A stretch of DNA of 64,000 nt from Prorocentrum cordatum (GCA_963575745.1 CAUYUJ010012581.1:55001-119000); one strand, 5' to 3'. Positions 42,852 through 54,650 are shown, counted from the stretch's first letter. The notes: a model not told the origin generated them from the sequence alone. Translations and numbers: made by a program.

Positions 42852-43818
42852 GTTATCTGACACCACTGTGCAGAGATGTTGTCCGAAGTTCGCGGGGCCC
42901 AGTATCGCTCGCACGCCTCCTTGGGAGGCACTGTCCACTGGCACTCAGCGCCATTAGTGATGAACTACTCTCTGGATGGCAGTGGCAAGCAGCCGCTCTC
43001 GTCACTCCTCGCTCGCAGTGTCATCCCAGATCTGTTCTACAGTCGCCAGCCGGCTTTGGCGTGCCTCTCTCATTGTCCTTCGTTCCTCCCCCCTCCCCAC
43101 CTTCCCCCCTCCTCGTCAGCGTGTTCGTCTTACCTGCCTGGAACGGGCGAGATCGGTCGGGCTGCAGTTAATATTGCTTACCGACTCCTTCTTTTTAGAT
43201 TTCGTTGATGGCATCAATCCTCACGTTGCCGTCGTCATTGTAAAGGGAAACGTTCCCAGGCAAAGGTTTGGGACTCTAGACTGCCTGCCATATTTCGATG
43301 GGTGTCCGTGGCGCTTCACGCATCCCACCTTGCCTATGAGGTGGAATTTGAACACTCGGAACCTGTGGAATGCAATGATTGTGTTGCCCCAGGTCCACAG
43401 GTCTTGATTGCCCTTGTCCCCCAGGTCAACGTAGGGCCGCGAAGATGACCACACCTGGCGCTCTGCGGCCTGGATCGGAGAGCTTGCCCTCTCCAGCAGA
43501 GGGCTGACGCGAAGGCGCGAAACGAGTCGCGCTCCGCGAAGCGCCAAGCGCCAAGCGCCAAGCGCGAGGGCCAGGTTGGGTGACCTAGGCCTTTGGGTTG
43601 CGCTCGTCGGTTACGACCTCTCGCAAAGGAATTCCTGATGGTCATCGGCACGCATCCTAACAATGCGCACAGTATTTACGACGAACTGCTGCACGTTGAC
43701 AGGGAGGGAGACTACAGCGAAAAGCAGGTAGACGACGGACCGTGCAGCAAGTGAACGGAAAGCAGGTCTTGGGCCCCCTGCACCCGCGCCAATCGCGCTG
43801 GCTCTGCCGCCCCGTCAG
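42852..43818. other. Probable intron, no gene seen
   Basis: A pyrimidine stretch (43070-43110) and a GCCAAGCGCC repeat (43540-43562) are the only notable features. Confidence 0.4.
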
Positions 43819-43905
43819 GAGCAGATCTCGAAGGCCATGCGCCAGGCAGCCGCTCTCGACGGGAAGCTGGACAGCCAGCGGGAGCTATTGAGGGAGACGA
43901 ACCAG
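43819..43905 (+). CDS. Candidate coiled-coil exon 4
   Basis: After CCCCGTCAG, 87 nt in phase 0 read EQISKAMRQAAALDGKLDSQ, then RELLRETNQ, followed by GCTGCT (GC donor). Leu/Ile/Met fall on heptad positions. It is among the clearest exon-like segments in the window. Confidence 0.55.
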
Positions 43906-44236
43906 GCTGCTTCACCGCTCCGCCTGTCTTCCGCGGATCGTGGGCTAAACACATATCCGTATCCGCCGACTCGCGGGACAGACCCTTTGGCCGCGACCCC
44001 AAGGATACGAGGCATTTTGTCGCGGATGCCCCTCGCGGAACGTATCCGTGCGACCGCGTATTCATTGGATCGCGCCCTGGAATCCATTCCGCGAGAGCGC
44101 GCGTATCCGTGCTACCCCTGCTGACCCCCCTGAGAGAAGGCGTCCTTCGAAGAGCCAGCCCGGGCCCAAGGAACCTCACCGATGGCTCCGGCACGCGCGG
44201 TCAGTGATGGGATCCCGGGAGTGTTTGCAAGGGGGA
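43906..44236. repeat. Short repeats with GCGGATACG cores
   Basis: CGTATCCG/GCGGATACG and TCGCGG motifs recur from 43935 to 44115 in both orientations. Confidence 0.5.
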
Positions 44237-44443
44237 TTTGGTGGTCCCCAAACGTGGTGGTGAGAACACCCGGTGGTGAGTTTTGGGCGATTTGGGTAAT
44301 GGTTTTCGAGCGCTGGCTGGCCCAGGAAACGCAAAACCTCGTGGCGACCGCGTGTCCCCAAACCCGGTGGTGACCCAGAATTGTTTTTTGGGGGAATCGG
44401 GGTCACCACCGGGTGTCTCACCACCTGGTTTGGAGACCACCAA
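44237..44443. repeat. ~205-bp inverted-repeat element
   Basis: TTTGGTGGTCCCCAAACGTG and onward (44237-44279) is the inverse of 44403-44443 with a few mismatches over about 41 bp. A third partial unit (CCCAAACCCGGTGGTGACCC) is inside near 44367. The layout is MITE-like; no target duplication was identified. Confidence 0.65.
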
Positions 44444-44634
44444 GGGATTTGGACTGGGCTCACCCTCGAGGAACAACAAGTTGCACGAGCAGACGTTCTC
44501 GGATGTCTGCACGGATCTCTAGGATCGGCTCTGGGCCCCCAGCCCTGGCGCGCGGAGCGTGCCGCCCCCTTACGCTCCGAAAGTGGTCCATCGCTTCGCG
44601 CATCACGCCGGCCCATTCTGCACCACGGTGGAGG

Positions 44635-44710
44635 GGGGCATTGCGCCCGATTAGGCATTGCGCCCAGGCGCCACTGGGCATTGCGCCCGACAAGGAGGGC
44701 ATTGCGCCCG
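44635..44710. repeat. GGGCATTGCGCCC repeat, four copies
   Basis: GGGCATTGCGCCC or GGCATTGCGCCC occurs four times in 75 bp, 15-25 bp apart. Each unit is nearly palindromic at its ends. Confidence 0.8.
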
Positions 44711-44715
44711 GCACC

Positions 44716-46720
44716 ATCTAAACTGGAGTGCATGATCTTCGGGGGGCAAACAAAACGCCGCGATGCTTTTAAAGCAGTGGGTGAGAAACAACCCAAAGAC
44801 AACAACGCATGAGACTGCGCAAGCCCTGCCGTGCGGCCTCCCTCGAACTCGGTGGGGGGCGCATGCCGCCTTCAGCACTGTCCGTCGTTGCCGTCGGATG
44901 GGAAGGAAGCATTGCTCTCCTCCTCCCGCTGCTGGGTATCCCGCCGCCTGCTCATCGTCCTCTTCGTCCTCGTCATCATCACCCGTGTCCCATCCCGCCT
45001 CCTTATCTTCCTCCCCAGTCGTCGTCGCGTCGTTGCTTGTACCACTCGAGGAACGCAGTTCAAAACTTAGAAACGGAAGAAGAGGTCCTTCAAGCACTCG
45101 TTCAAAAAGGAAGCTCCCGCCAGAGAGGCCCAGGAAAAAAACATCCAACATCAGGTTCCCGCCTGAATGTTCCCCAAACAACTCACTTAAAAGGCACCTC
45201 ATACTTGAGTGGTGTCCCAAAAACATTCAAAATCAGGATCCCGCCGACGACGACGACGACGGTGACGGCAACGGCGACGGCGACGGCGACGGCGACAGCG
45301 ACGGCTGCGACGACGGCGACGACGGCGACGACGGAAAAACGTCTCACATATGCGGACAGGGTCGGTGGATGCAGACGACATCTTCGATGCCAGTTCGAAA
45401 ATTCAGCCGTTCGCTGAGGGCAGGGATGCCTGCAAATAGGACCTCTTGTTGGTGTATGGGGGTCTGAGGTGGCCAGCAAAACGGGGGCGAGGTTCGAGTT
45501 TCTGGGTCCAGAGAGATGTTTGACCTTTTTCGCCCTCTGGATGCGGTTTTCGGGCCCCTGGACCGTCGAAAACGAATACGGAGTGAAAGATTGCAACAAA
45601 TGGTTCCCAGGAGTGGTCCAGGGACTGATTTTGAAAGGATTTGGCTTCATCCCCCTCCTGACCATCTTTTTGGGGTCCCAACCAGTTCAGAGCACCCCCC
45701 TTCTCCCCTGAGAGTGGATTTTTCTCCGGCCAAGACAGAGTTGCTCGGGGGAGAGGGGCGGCAAGGCCGAACTTTCTTATCGCGGGGGAAGGTTTGAACC
45801 GAAGTGCTATCTTTTTATGTTCAGTAGCAACATCATCAAACATGTGTGGAATTCCTGGCAAGCAGCGCCAAGGATCTGAAGAGTGCGGGCAAGCTTTAGG
45901 CCTCTCACGAGACAGATTGCGGGAAACATCCTCGTCGTCGTAGTCGTAGTCGTCGATGTCATTGTCTTCGTGCGGCGACAACGACGACGACCTCCTCGTG
46001 CCTAGTCATACATCCCTCGTGCGACTTGCCAGGACACATCGTTTATTATCCTCCCGAGACCCCAAACTTTATCATCCCCTGTGTGTTTTTCTCAGGGGCA
46101 TCGGGTTAATGTTCTCGACCAAGCGTTGACTACTTATGCTTGCCCTGCTCTCCCTGAGCCTGTTGGCGGGAGTCGGTGGAGATTTTTGAGGATCGGGGCA
46201 ACCAGTTGGTCCCAGAAAATTGGCGCCTCCGTGGCCTTTTCAGAAGGCCCCATGCCCTTTCTTTCAAGACGCCCTCCTCCTGCTTAGATCTACGCTGGAG
46301 TAGTGACGGTAGCACAGATGGGGGGGGGGCAAGGTAGGTTCAATAGGATTTGCAGCAGCTTTTATATGATTGCAATGGTCTGCGGTCTGGACGCACCAGT
46401 TGCGCCTGGATGCAGTCGTGTATTCTCTCGGTCGCAATCGTGCTCGTCTCTTGCGATTGTTCGCCCCCCCAGCAATATTTGACGCGATAGCTCGCGCAAC
46501 CGAACTCATGCGCATCCAACCGCCCCGCGCATTTGCGCTGCACCTATCGCTCCAGTCTAAAACAGAAGGCCGCCCCTCGCGCCGACCCCTGCGGTCGAGT
46601 GGAGGCGGCGGGGTGTCTGGCGGCAAGTTGTGGCACGAGCTTGGGCTGGACATGTGACGCGACCGCGCCAGGAGAGCGCTGGCCGCTGACGCGAATGCCT
46701 GGGCTCCCAACGCTGATCAG
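44716..46720. other. Probable intron with (GAC)n and a dispersed repeat
   Basis: A GAC/GGCGAC tract spans 45240-45335. The GTCCCAACCAGTTCAGAGC dispersed repeat is at 45590-45710. A minus-strand acidic frame (44860-45060, DTGDDDEDEEDDEQ) is open, but its composition follows the CTCGTC repeat. No gene is supported. Confidence 0.45.
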
Positions 46721-46756
46721 CACGAGGCTTTTCCAGAGCCCGACGCTGTTCTACTT
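46721..46756 (+). CDS. Weak candidate exon before GTAAGA
   Basis: CTGATCAG, then 36 nt in phase 0 (HEAFPEPDAVLL), then GTAAGA, a consensus-like donor. It is short and not coiled coil. Confidence 0.2.
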
Positions 46757-46849
46757 GTAAGAACGCTCCCTACCGCCACAGTCGGCTTTCCCCTTACCAG
46801 GGGCTATAACTTGGCTACAAGTTTACTCCAAGATCTACACACTCTCCCA

Positions 46850-47190
46850 TGGCCCTTGTGGGACGGCCTCAAGCGGCTCCAAGAGCCTCTAAGACTGCCA
46901 ACATGCCCACCAAGATGCACCAGGAGGGGAAATTGAGGAATTCAACGACCTCAAGAAGGCCTAGCAAGTTTCATGATGACCCGGCGACGGCAGCATCCCA
47001 CAAGAGAGCCACAAGAAGGTCCCAAACGGATTTCCCAAACTGGATGCGTTCCTGAAGGTGTTTGTTTCTTTCATGTGCAGTTATGTTCCTGAGCATGATT
47101 CCATTAGGGCTTTGAGCTGCGGAGAGCCCAAAGCGCCCCACGAGATCCTTAAGGGAGCCCGAAATTCACCCAGGGCGGCCCCAAGATGAT
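46850..47190. repeat. GGCCCCAAGAGG-type minisatellite, C-rich plus strand
   Basis: The units are degenerate (CAAGCGGCTCCAAGAGCC, GGCGGCCCCAAGA). No gene is seen. Confidence 0.5.
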
Positions 47191-47599
47191 AGAGCACGAT
47201 TCAACGACACCAATCCATAGGTATCCCAATCTGCGGCCCCAACACAGATCCACGGGGTAGCTGTGGACGCACTCGGCTGCCCTGTGGACCAGACCAACTA
47301 GAACAACATCCTGGACGACGCCTTCGGAACCTTCTCCTTCTCCTTCTCCCCCTCCTCTCCATCCCTCTTTCTCCGCATGCCTTTTCTCGCCTCCTTCTGG
47401 AGGCTTCTCCTCCCGCCTCCTCGTTCCACCCTCTGCATCTCCTCTCTCCCTCCTCGTCCTCCTCCTTTTTCGCCTTCTCTCTTTCCTGCCCCTCCTCTGT
47501 GCGCTCCTCAGAGCCTTCGATATTATTGGCTGCCTTGTGGCTCATGGTGCTCTTCAACGTCGTGCTCCTCGTCCGTCTCCTCGTCGTCCGCCTCCTCCT

Positions 47600-48110
47600 G
47601 CTCACCGCGTTCCTCATGCACCTCTTCCTGTCAGTCCTGCTTTGCTCTCCTGCTGCTGCATCCTCGTTCTCGCTCTGGCCCGAAGTGCCATTCGCAGGGC
47701 GCGTTCCAGACGGCGCGCTCCGGCGCAGGTCTTTCTCCAGTCGTCTTGCATGCTCCGTGCAACCCGCACCATCGGCCAGCCGGTGAACTGTCGGAAGGCG
47801 TGTTTGCAAGCTGCATGATCGCAGGGGCTCAGGAGCGTGGCGGTGCGCAGCTCGGCTTCTGCCAGCCATGCGCTGCTCGCCACGCCTGAAACGGGAGCGC
47901 GCGTGGAGCCCGCGCGATTGGTTCTTGCAGGGGCGGATCAGCCCTGGGGCGAGAATTGCACGAGTTCGCCACAGAGCCTCGTCGACAGCCTGGGCGATCG
48001 TCTCCCTTGGATGCATGCCGCGTTCCCCCTGCCAGCGGTGACAGAGCGTCCTGGCGTACCTCTGAGCCTGTCCAAGTATGTTCCAAGAACCTTGTGGCGG
48101 CTTGTATAAA
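47600..48110 (-). pseudogene. Minus-strand relict coding region, unknown
   Basis: On the minus strand one frame (47614-47883) reads WLAEAELRTATLLSPCDHAA, then TGWPMVRVARSMQDDWRKTC and RRLERALRMALRARARTRMQ. Codon third positions are mostly G or C. Upstream in another frame is RYARTLCHRWQGERG...TIAQAVDEALWRTRAILAPG. Together these look like one protein with a frameshift, perhaps a retroelement ORF. The family is not recognised. Downstream (47201-47600) the frame is Glu/Arg-rich repeat. Confidence 0.35.
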
Positions 48111-48919
48111 AAAAGGTTGGAGCATTTCATAGATGAGACATTCACGTTTTAGGACGTCTGTGTGTTTATGCCATGGTAATCCGATAGTTTGTTTGTGTTC
48201 GCAGAGCGCTTCTTTGTTCTAAGCACATGCCCTGGTAATTCTACAAGAACACACACCTGGACGGTCGGACCCTTTTTAACCCCTGGGCTGCCTGATTGTG
48301 TTCTACGCCTCCTAGATTGGATCCGAGTAGATGGCGTCGGCGGACCGCGCCGCATCGCCAATGCATCGGCGATGCGGCTCGATGTGGAGCCCGATTTACT
48401 CCACGCCGGCGTTCCCGATGCATCTCCGACGTCTTCGATGCCTCCGCGATGCGGCCTGATCCTCCGACCCCATCTACTCTGACCCATCTGGGAGGCCTCC
48501 ATCTCGGGTGTTGCTAAGGTTTCGCCTGGCCCGCGGTGCATCCAGCTTTTCGATCCAGTCTGGAGCCCCCGGGGCTCTCTGGGCTCTGGAGGCCGTTGGG
48601 GCCTCCTTGGAAATCTTGGGGGCATTTTGGGCCAGGAGTCATTCTGGCAGCACCCGACTCTAGGAGGACGGGAGAGGAGGGGGAGCGTCAGAAAAGGGAC
48701 GAGAAGGAGGGAGGGAGGGAGTGAGTGACGGCGCGAAGCAAGTTCTGGAAGGAGGGAGGGAAGGGGAGAGGCCACGAGGCAGAGGGATGGATCGGGCGAG
48801 AGAGAGAGAGAGGAGGGATGGCAGAGGAGAGCAGGAGGCGGGAGGAGACTTCTCTGCGAGGCCTGCCGCCGCACAACACTGCGGGTGCTGCCCGCGTCTG
48901 CGCCGCGCCGCCCCTCGAG
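48111..48919. other. Probable intron with palindrome and (GA)n tract
   Basis: It includes the 30-bp palindrome (48349-48378), a short GGCCTCTTGG stretch (48550-48640) and GGAGGGAGG/GAGAGA DNA (48670-48850). No gene is supported. Confidence 0.45.
48349..48378. other. 30-bp near-perfect palindrome, copy 2
   Basis: GCCGCATCGCCAATGCATCG followed by GCGATGCGGC equals its own reverse complement except at one symmetric pair. See copy 1 at 26120. Confidence 0.85.
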
Positions 48920-48976
48920 GCCCTCCGCAGGAGCGAGGAGGCGGAGGCGCGCCTCGCGGCGGAGCTCGCGGAGAAG
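48920..48976 (+). CDS. Candidate coiled-coil exon 5
   Basis: After CCCCTCGAG, 57 nt in phase 0 read ALRRSEEAEARLAAELAEK, then GCGGCG (GC donor). The start resembles exon 3 (ALREQ) and the heptads are regular. Confidence 0.5.
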
Positions 48977-51127
48977 GCGGCGCGCCCCTCTCGGGGAGCC
49001 CTCGGCGCGTGGGCCGGCAGGAGGAGGAGGACGAGGAGAGGGCGAGAGACGAGCCAGGATCAGGAGGATCGAAGTGGGTACGGAATGGGTGCGATGTCCA
49101 ACAGCAATTCCTGCTCATTTTGAACAGGATTCGCTGTCCGCGCCGCCGCGGACGTTGTTCTTCAATGATAAAAAAAGCCGCCCGCCCAACAGCGGCCGCT
49201 GCCGGTTTTGGACGACATTTGTTGGTGGGCATTGGGCCCACTTCTTCCGTACCAATTTCGGGCGTCCAAGTTAGGAGGATGAGGAGAGGACGAGCAGGTG
49301 TTCGGACGTTCTCGTCGGTTCTCGGCGGCTTTCCAGTCTCGCTATGCTCTCCAGCAGCTGCGCCTCGTCGAGAGCGTTCAGGGGGTGCTTGGATCGTCCG
49401 GAACGGCCACCAGAGGCCCGAGTTATGACCCGAAGACCAGACGAACGGCGAACGTCACAGGACGGCGAGTTGGGACAACGGTAGTTGGCCTTCGGGGTGC
49501 TCCTCGTCGCCGCGTCTCGACGCAGCTCGGAAAAGTGGTGCGTTTGGACTCCGGGAGGGGTCGGACCGGTTTTCAGCTGCCGTTGTCTCAACCCGTTTCT
49601 CGGACGAACCACGCGGCGAGAGGCGGTTATCGGAATGAATGCATGGGTGCAGCACCACGCACGCGCATTTTCATTATGCGATGCGGATGCTCGCGCACAC
49701 GCGTTGAGTGAGAGTCACGGCGCGTGTGACCGCGCCGCCGCCGCTGGACGTAGGCCAGGCGCACGTGCACCGCGCACAGGTTTGCCAGCGCTTGTCCTCC
49801 GTTCCCTTGCCTTGTCTGTCCGTCCTGCTTCCACCCATTATTTGCATGCCGTCTGTTACGTTGATTCAGTGCTCTCGTACACTCCTGATGTCCTGTGTCG
49901 AATATATGTTGCGCCAACGGTTCAGATATTCGGGCGAGCAGTATGTGACTCAGTGTGTTCGTGAATGCGACGATGCGATCGCACAGGAGGACTTTCACTC
50001 TATTACTAGATGTGCTTTGCCGCTCCCCTGGCATCCGCTGTCAGTCGGGCGCAGTACAGTACAGTCCAACGCGACGCAGTGCAGTACAGAGCAGAGCACT
50101 GCACATTACAGCAAGGTGCAGCAAGTCACAGTACTTTGCATGGGAGCGCGCAAACTATTTTGGCAGAACCACGGGAAATGGGGCTACAACGCAGTAGTTT
50201 GGATTCACACTACGAAGCCCTGACGACCCGTGCCGCTGATCCTGGAAGTCAACAGCTCAGGTGCAGGAGGCGGAGGAGGGACGGGGGGCAAGGGGCAAAG
50301 GCGGGCGTAATGGAAGGGATGGTATTGACTGGTCCTCGGCCCATCCCGCCGCTGCGCCCGGGTCGCACTTCAGAAGCCTTTGGGACATTCGGGGGGATCT
50401 TGAGAGGCTTCTTAGGGGAGCTACTGGGAGCATCTGCGGCCCACTTGGGTACGTCTTGGCGGTGGGTCAGCGGTGCGACAGGTGCGCGCTTTTTGGAGCC
50501 CCTCTCGGGACCGTCTTCGGAGCCTCTTGGGCCCTTTTGAGAGGCCTCGTGTTCTGGCTTTGAAGGGTACAATCACCATCACCACCTTCGTCATCGTCGT
50601 CCCTCTGCGGCGATGGTCTGCACCATATGTGCATATGTGGCTTGTACCAGATGTCGCGTGGCAGAGTGGCTGGCTAACTGTCGGCTCGATGGCGGTTGTT
50701 TAAAGCCTCTGAGCATGGCCCCGCGCGCTACAGACAGAATCACCATATTGTTGGCCACCGGGGCAGGTCGGCATCCTAAGTCGGGCAAGGCCCTCTGTGG
50801 TTGATGGTCTATAGTCTGGACGCTTTTTGCCTCGCCCCTCGACTTTGATTGCAAGGTGAGCGGCTCATGAAATTGGCCGTGCTCCCGTCCGTCGATTGTA
50901 CGGTTTTGCCGGCCTGGTGGTGTCCACCCCCCCAGAGCTCATTCAATTCATCCGACTCGATTCGATTCGATTTCGGATTCCGACTTCTTCCTGGAGGCCT
51001 TAAAGGATTGCCGATTACCGCTGGTTCGACTTCTTCCCGCTCGGCTGCCGATTTCCGCGGATCCGATCCATGCTGATGTAGCCGATCCGTTTCGTCGACT
51101 GATTATGGGCTCTCCTGCCCGCTGCAG
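48977..51127. other. Probable intron; ambiguous frames and minisatellite
   Basis: 49270-49620 is open on both strands (plus SRYALQQLRLVESVQ; minus ALDEAQLLESIARLESRREP) and I cannot decide between them. CAGTACAG/GCAGTGCAG short repeats lie at 50045-50140. GGCCTCTTGGG minisatellite lies at 50370-50560. No other gene is supported. Confidence 0.45.
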
Positions 51128-51190
51128 GCGAGCCAGCTGGACGCCCAGGGCTCCGCGGCCCGCGAGGAGCTGGAGGCCGCCCTCGCGAAG
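51128..51190 (+). CDS. Candidate coiled-coil exon 6
   Basis: After CCCGCTGCAG, 63 nt in phase 0 read ASQLDAQGSAAREELEAALA, then K, followed by GCCTGC (GC donor). The composition matches exons 2 to 5. Confidence 0.5.
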
Positions 51191-52565
51191 GCCTGCCGAG
51201 GGGGCCTGCTGGGGGCCTGCGGGGTGCCGGGGCCTCCGCCGCCAGGGCGCGTCCGCACCCGCCGCCTCAACGGGGGGCGATGCAAGAGAACTGGTTCGAT
51301 TGCGCTGACATTGGCGCGCCAGCTGCAGGGGGGAGGGGGGGGAAGCTCTTTAGGAGGTTGCTTATCAGCGGGCCTTGTCCGTAGATGTAGGGCCAGCGCC
51401 TCCTAAGGCTCTAAGGATCAGCCTCCTTCTAAGAAGCCTGACCCCCTCCCCTGCCCCCTTGTACGTGCCGCCAGAAAACGCTTTCGATTGCTCTGAAATT
51501 GGCGCGTAAGCTGCCGCGTAAGGTCGCACGCGCGCACCCTTGTTTGCGATGCAGCATGCAGTGCTGGAGGCCCCCGTAAGCCACTTTGCGTAATATACGT
51601 TTTTTTCCTTCGCTCACCTGGGGCGCGAGCAAAACGCAAAACCTTGTGCTGCTATTGCGAAGGCCTTACGGCTGGTGCCGCCGACGTTGAAGGGGGACGA
51701 TGACGACGACGACGATGACGACGACGACGACGGTGATATTCGGGGCGCGAGTAAAAAGCAAACCGTTGTACTATTTTTTGCATGGTGTTTTCGTTTCTCT
51801 GTTTTTTTTTCGGGCGCCAGCGCGCGGCCATTCAGTCTTCGCTTCCGCGGGCGACGGTTTGGATCGGGCTGTGTTCGTATATTTCTGGTGCAACGCAAGC
51901 AGTGTCAAAACAAGAGCAACGTTTTCCCGCGCCCTGTTTCCACCGCCTCGATGGGGTGAGCGCAGGCGCTCCCTGGTGTTTTCGTCCCTTGTGGGCCTCC
52001 TGGAGGCTTCTCGTCTCGGCTGTAAAATCCGAACCCTACCCTCGCCGATTATCGGTTCAAGCGTTAGATGGACGGCGGGGTTGGGGTTGGGAAGTCGTCG
52101 AGCATGTGGCGAAGTCTGACCCAGGGACCTTGTGGGCCAGCGTTTGCGATGTAATGCTGGTTCTCGGTGTCCTGGAGGTTTCCAGCCTGGCACATGTCCC
52201 TATCAATATGGTTGTCATCACCTTGTCCTGGTCAGGAAGGGCGCAGCCTCGAGCCTGGAAGTCCGCCCCTCCGCGTCCAGCTCCTTGGGTTCGGTCTCAA
52301 ATTGACCATGGCCTTGAAGCCCTCCAAGATCCTACCTGCGCCCAGGGTACCCGCAAGCATAGGGGGGGGCTATCCAGGTGCGACACTGTAGCGTTTCGCT
52401 GTGCCGAGGAGAGCCCACCGTGCCCGTTGTTGTGGCCCTTGTGACCTGCCTCAGGTTCCTTGTGGGGTGGCGGAAGCTGCGTTGGGCAGTGCGCAGCAGC
52501 GTGGGCCTGGTGAGCTCGGTTGCAGACGGCCACGTGCATCTTGGCTCACTCCGCCTCCCGACTCG
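51191..52565. other. Probable intron with dispersed repeats
   Basis: 51590-51910 resembles the GGCGCGAGCAAAA...GGAAC dispersed repeat, with a (GAC)n tract at 51697-51735. Copy 3 of the 36-bp motif is at 52025-52060. A frame at 52065-52440 is open but unrecognised. Confidence 0.45.
52025..52060. repeat. 36-bp dispersed motif, copy 3
   Basis: AATCCGAACCCTACCCTCGC followed by CGATTATCGGTTCAAG matches 3373-3408 and 17489-17526. Confidence 0.7.
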
Positions 52566-52631
52566 TGGAGCTCAGTTCATCTTGCCCCACCTGTCTCATC
52601 CCAGGGGTGGCCACTCTTGAGGGATCCAGCG

Positions 52632-52757
52632 GGGCAGCATTTGGGCTCGATCTGGGAGTGGGGCGCCTGCGCGCATCGGCCGACGGGCGCCTACGCCACC
52701 GAGGCCGGAGCAGACCCGGCCGGGCTGCGAGCGGTGTATTGGGCGAAGGATGTGTAG
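52632..52757 (+). CDS. Possible terminal coding segment, unknown
   Basis: The frame reads AGQHLGSIWEWGACAHRPTG, then AYATEAGADPAGLRAVYWAK and DV before TAG at 52755. Third positions are mostly G or C and the content is not repeat-like. There is no recognisable family and no clear start. Confidence 0.25.
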   Translation, partial: GQHLGSIWEWGACAHRPTGAYATEAGADPAGLRAVYWAKDV

Positions 52758-53395
52758 GAGGCCATTTGGATTCCTCGGGGCTCATTCCCTTTGGCCCCCT
52801 TGGACCGTTCCCTCTTCTGGGGTATGTACACAGGTCCCAGCCGAGTCGACAAGTTTGGGCCGTCGGTCAAGATCACATTCAGATCAGGGTCAGGATGTCG
52901 GGACCTTTCGTGTGAGGCATTCGTTTCGGCCTCGGGCAGCACTCGAACATACCCTTGATCAATAGCCCTTGATGAAGCTGATATCATCCGGACACGTGAG
53001 CCTATGCAATCAAATGTCTAATCACGCGTGGATGCATAATTACAAACACGTGGGATGTATCACACTTGCAGACGCGTAATGGGTTTTAGCAGACAGGCGG
53101 ACGCGCCAACAGAACGCGCTGAAGCGCTGAATCACACCAATCCTACGCGCGCATACAGGAAAGCATCTGACACATGGGACAGTTCGGAATGGGCTCGCTG
53201 TTCTCTAGCCCCTTCAAATGTTGTTTCTCTGGCGCTTCTCGTGCACCCAGGCGCTTTTGGGGCCAACAAGCGGGCCTCGTTCCCTATCTCGCGTTTCTTG
53301 TGGCAGCAGCCCAACAGAAGGAGGGTGGAGAAAGGGAGGGAAGGGGAGGAGGAGGAGGAGGCAGATGATGAGGAGAGGGTTGGGGAGAGGGGTAA
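52758..53395. other. Stretch without a supported gene
   Basis: Mixed DNA ending in a GGA tract (53320-53390). Confidence 0.4.
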
Positions 53396-54204
53396 TGATA
53401 GAGAATATGCTTATGATGATGATCAGATGATGATGTTGCTGGTGATGCCGATGACGACGACGATGATGCTGATAGTAATGATGATGAGTATGATGATGAT
53501 GTTCATTATCACCATGACGATGCTGGTGAGGCTACTCCAGATGGTGATGACGATGATGCAACTGTTGATGATGCTGGTGATGAGGCTGATGAAGATGGTG
53601 ATCATGACATGATGATGGTGATGCTGATGATGATGGTAATGATCATGGTGATGATGCTGATTATTTTTGTTACGATGGCGATACCGACGATCATGATGCT
53701 GACGACGGTGATAATGTTGGTACAAGTTCGATCTATCATATTATTGACGATGGCGAGGATTATGTTGATGCTCTTGATGTTGATGATGATGATGACGATG
53801 CTTCGGATGATGATGCTGATGGTGTTGATGATGGTGTTGATCATGTTGATGATGATGGGGGTGGTGGTGGATATGGTGCAGATGCTGCCTCTGTTGACGA
53901 AGACGATGATGATGCTGATGTTGATGATGATGATGATGCTCTTGATGCTACTGATCTTGATGGCGAACATGCTGCTGATGGTGATACTGTATATTTGAAT
54001 GATGAGGATGCTGGTAATGATTATAACGACGATGCTTCCGTTGAACATGATTATACTGATGTTCCTGCTGAAGATAATGGTGATGCTGATTTTGATGATG
54101 GTGATGCTGATAATTATGATGATGCTGATGCTTATGTTGATGGTGATGCTGATGATGGTGATGATGGTGTTGATGATAATGATGATGATGACGATGCCGA
54201 TGAC

Positions 54205-54279
<75 letters not shown>

Positions 54280-54450
54280 GCTGATGGGGCTGCCGATTAG
54301 CATGATAACAAGAGGACGAGGACGAGGAGGAGAGGGCGGAGGAGGGGGAGAAGCAGGAGGCGGAGTCGGAGGCTGAGGAGGAGGAGGAGGCGAAGGAGGA
54401 GGAGGAGGAGGAGGAGGAGGAGGAGGAGGAGGGGGATGAGGAGTATGAGG
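53396..54450. repeat. (GAT)n microsatellite passing into (GGA)n
   Basis: GATGATGCT units run 53396-54295 with a pure (GAT) core at about 54198-54270. (GAGGA)n follows at 54308-54450. Confidence 0.95.
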
Positions 54451-54519
54451 ATGGGGGCCAGTGTAAACCGACGTTGCACCAACGATATTGCAATAACCCT
54501 CCCTCCGAGTTCTGTGGTC

Positions 54520-54650
54520 GCTTGGAGGGGGGGGTGGGACCCCCCCCCCTTGGATGGAGAGGGGGGGGGTCGAACCCCCCCCCTCCCCCCCTCTCCCATC
54601 ACGGAGGGGTGGGGTTCGAACCCCCCCCCCACACCTCCTTCTCCTCTCTC
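54520..54650. repeat. Mirrored G-run/C-run block
   Basis: GGGGGGGTGGGACCCCCCCCC, GGGGGGGTCGAACCCCCCC and GGGGTTCGAACCCC follow each other. Each is a G-run, a short core and a C-run, so each can fold back. Similar blocks are at 41725-41800 and 55635-55790. Confidence 0.8.

Noticed and set aside
49271-49711. Coding ORF on either strand
   Set aside because: Both strands are open with similar third-position GC, and no motif or splice context decides between them.
50640-50720. tRNA-like A box TGGCAGAGTGG
   Set aside because: No acceptor, anticodon or T-arm pairing follows, and no B box at the right distance.
54605-54630. GGTTCGAACCCC as a tRNA T-arm or Pol III B box
   Set aside because: It is part of a G-run/C-run foldback series, and no tRNA cloverleaf can be drawn around it.
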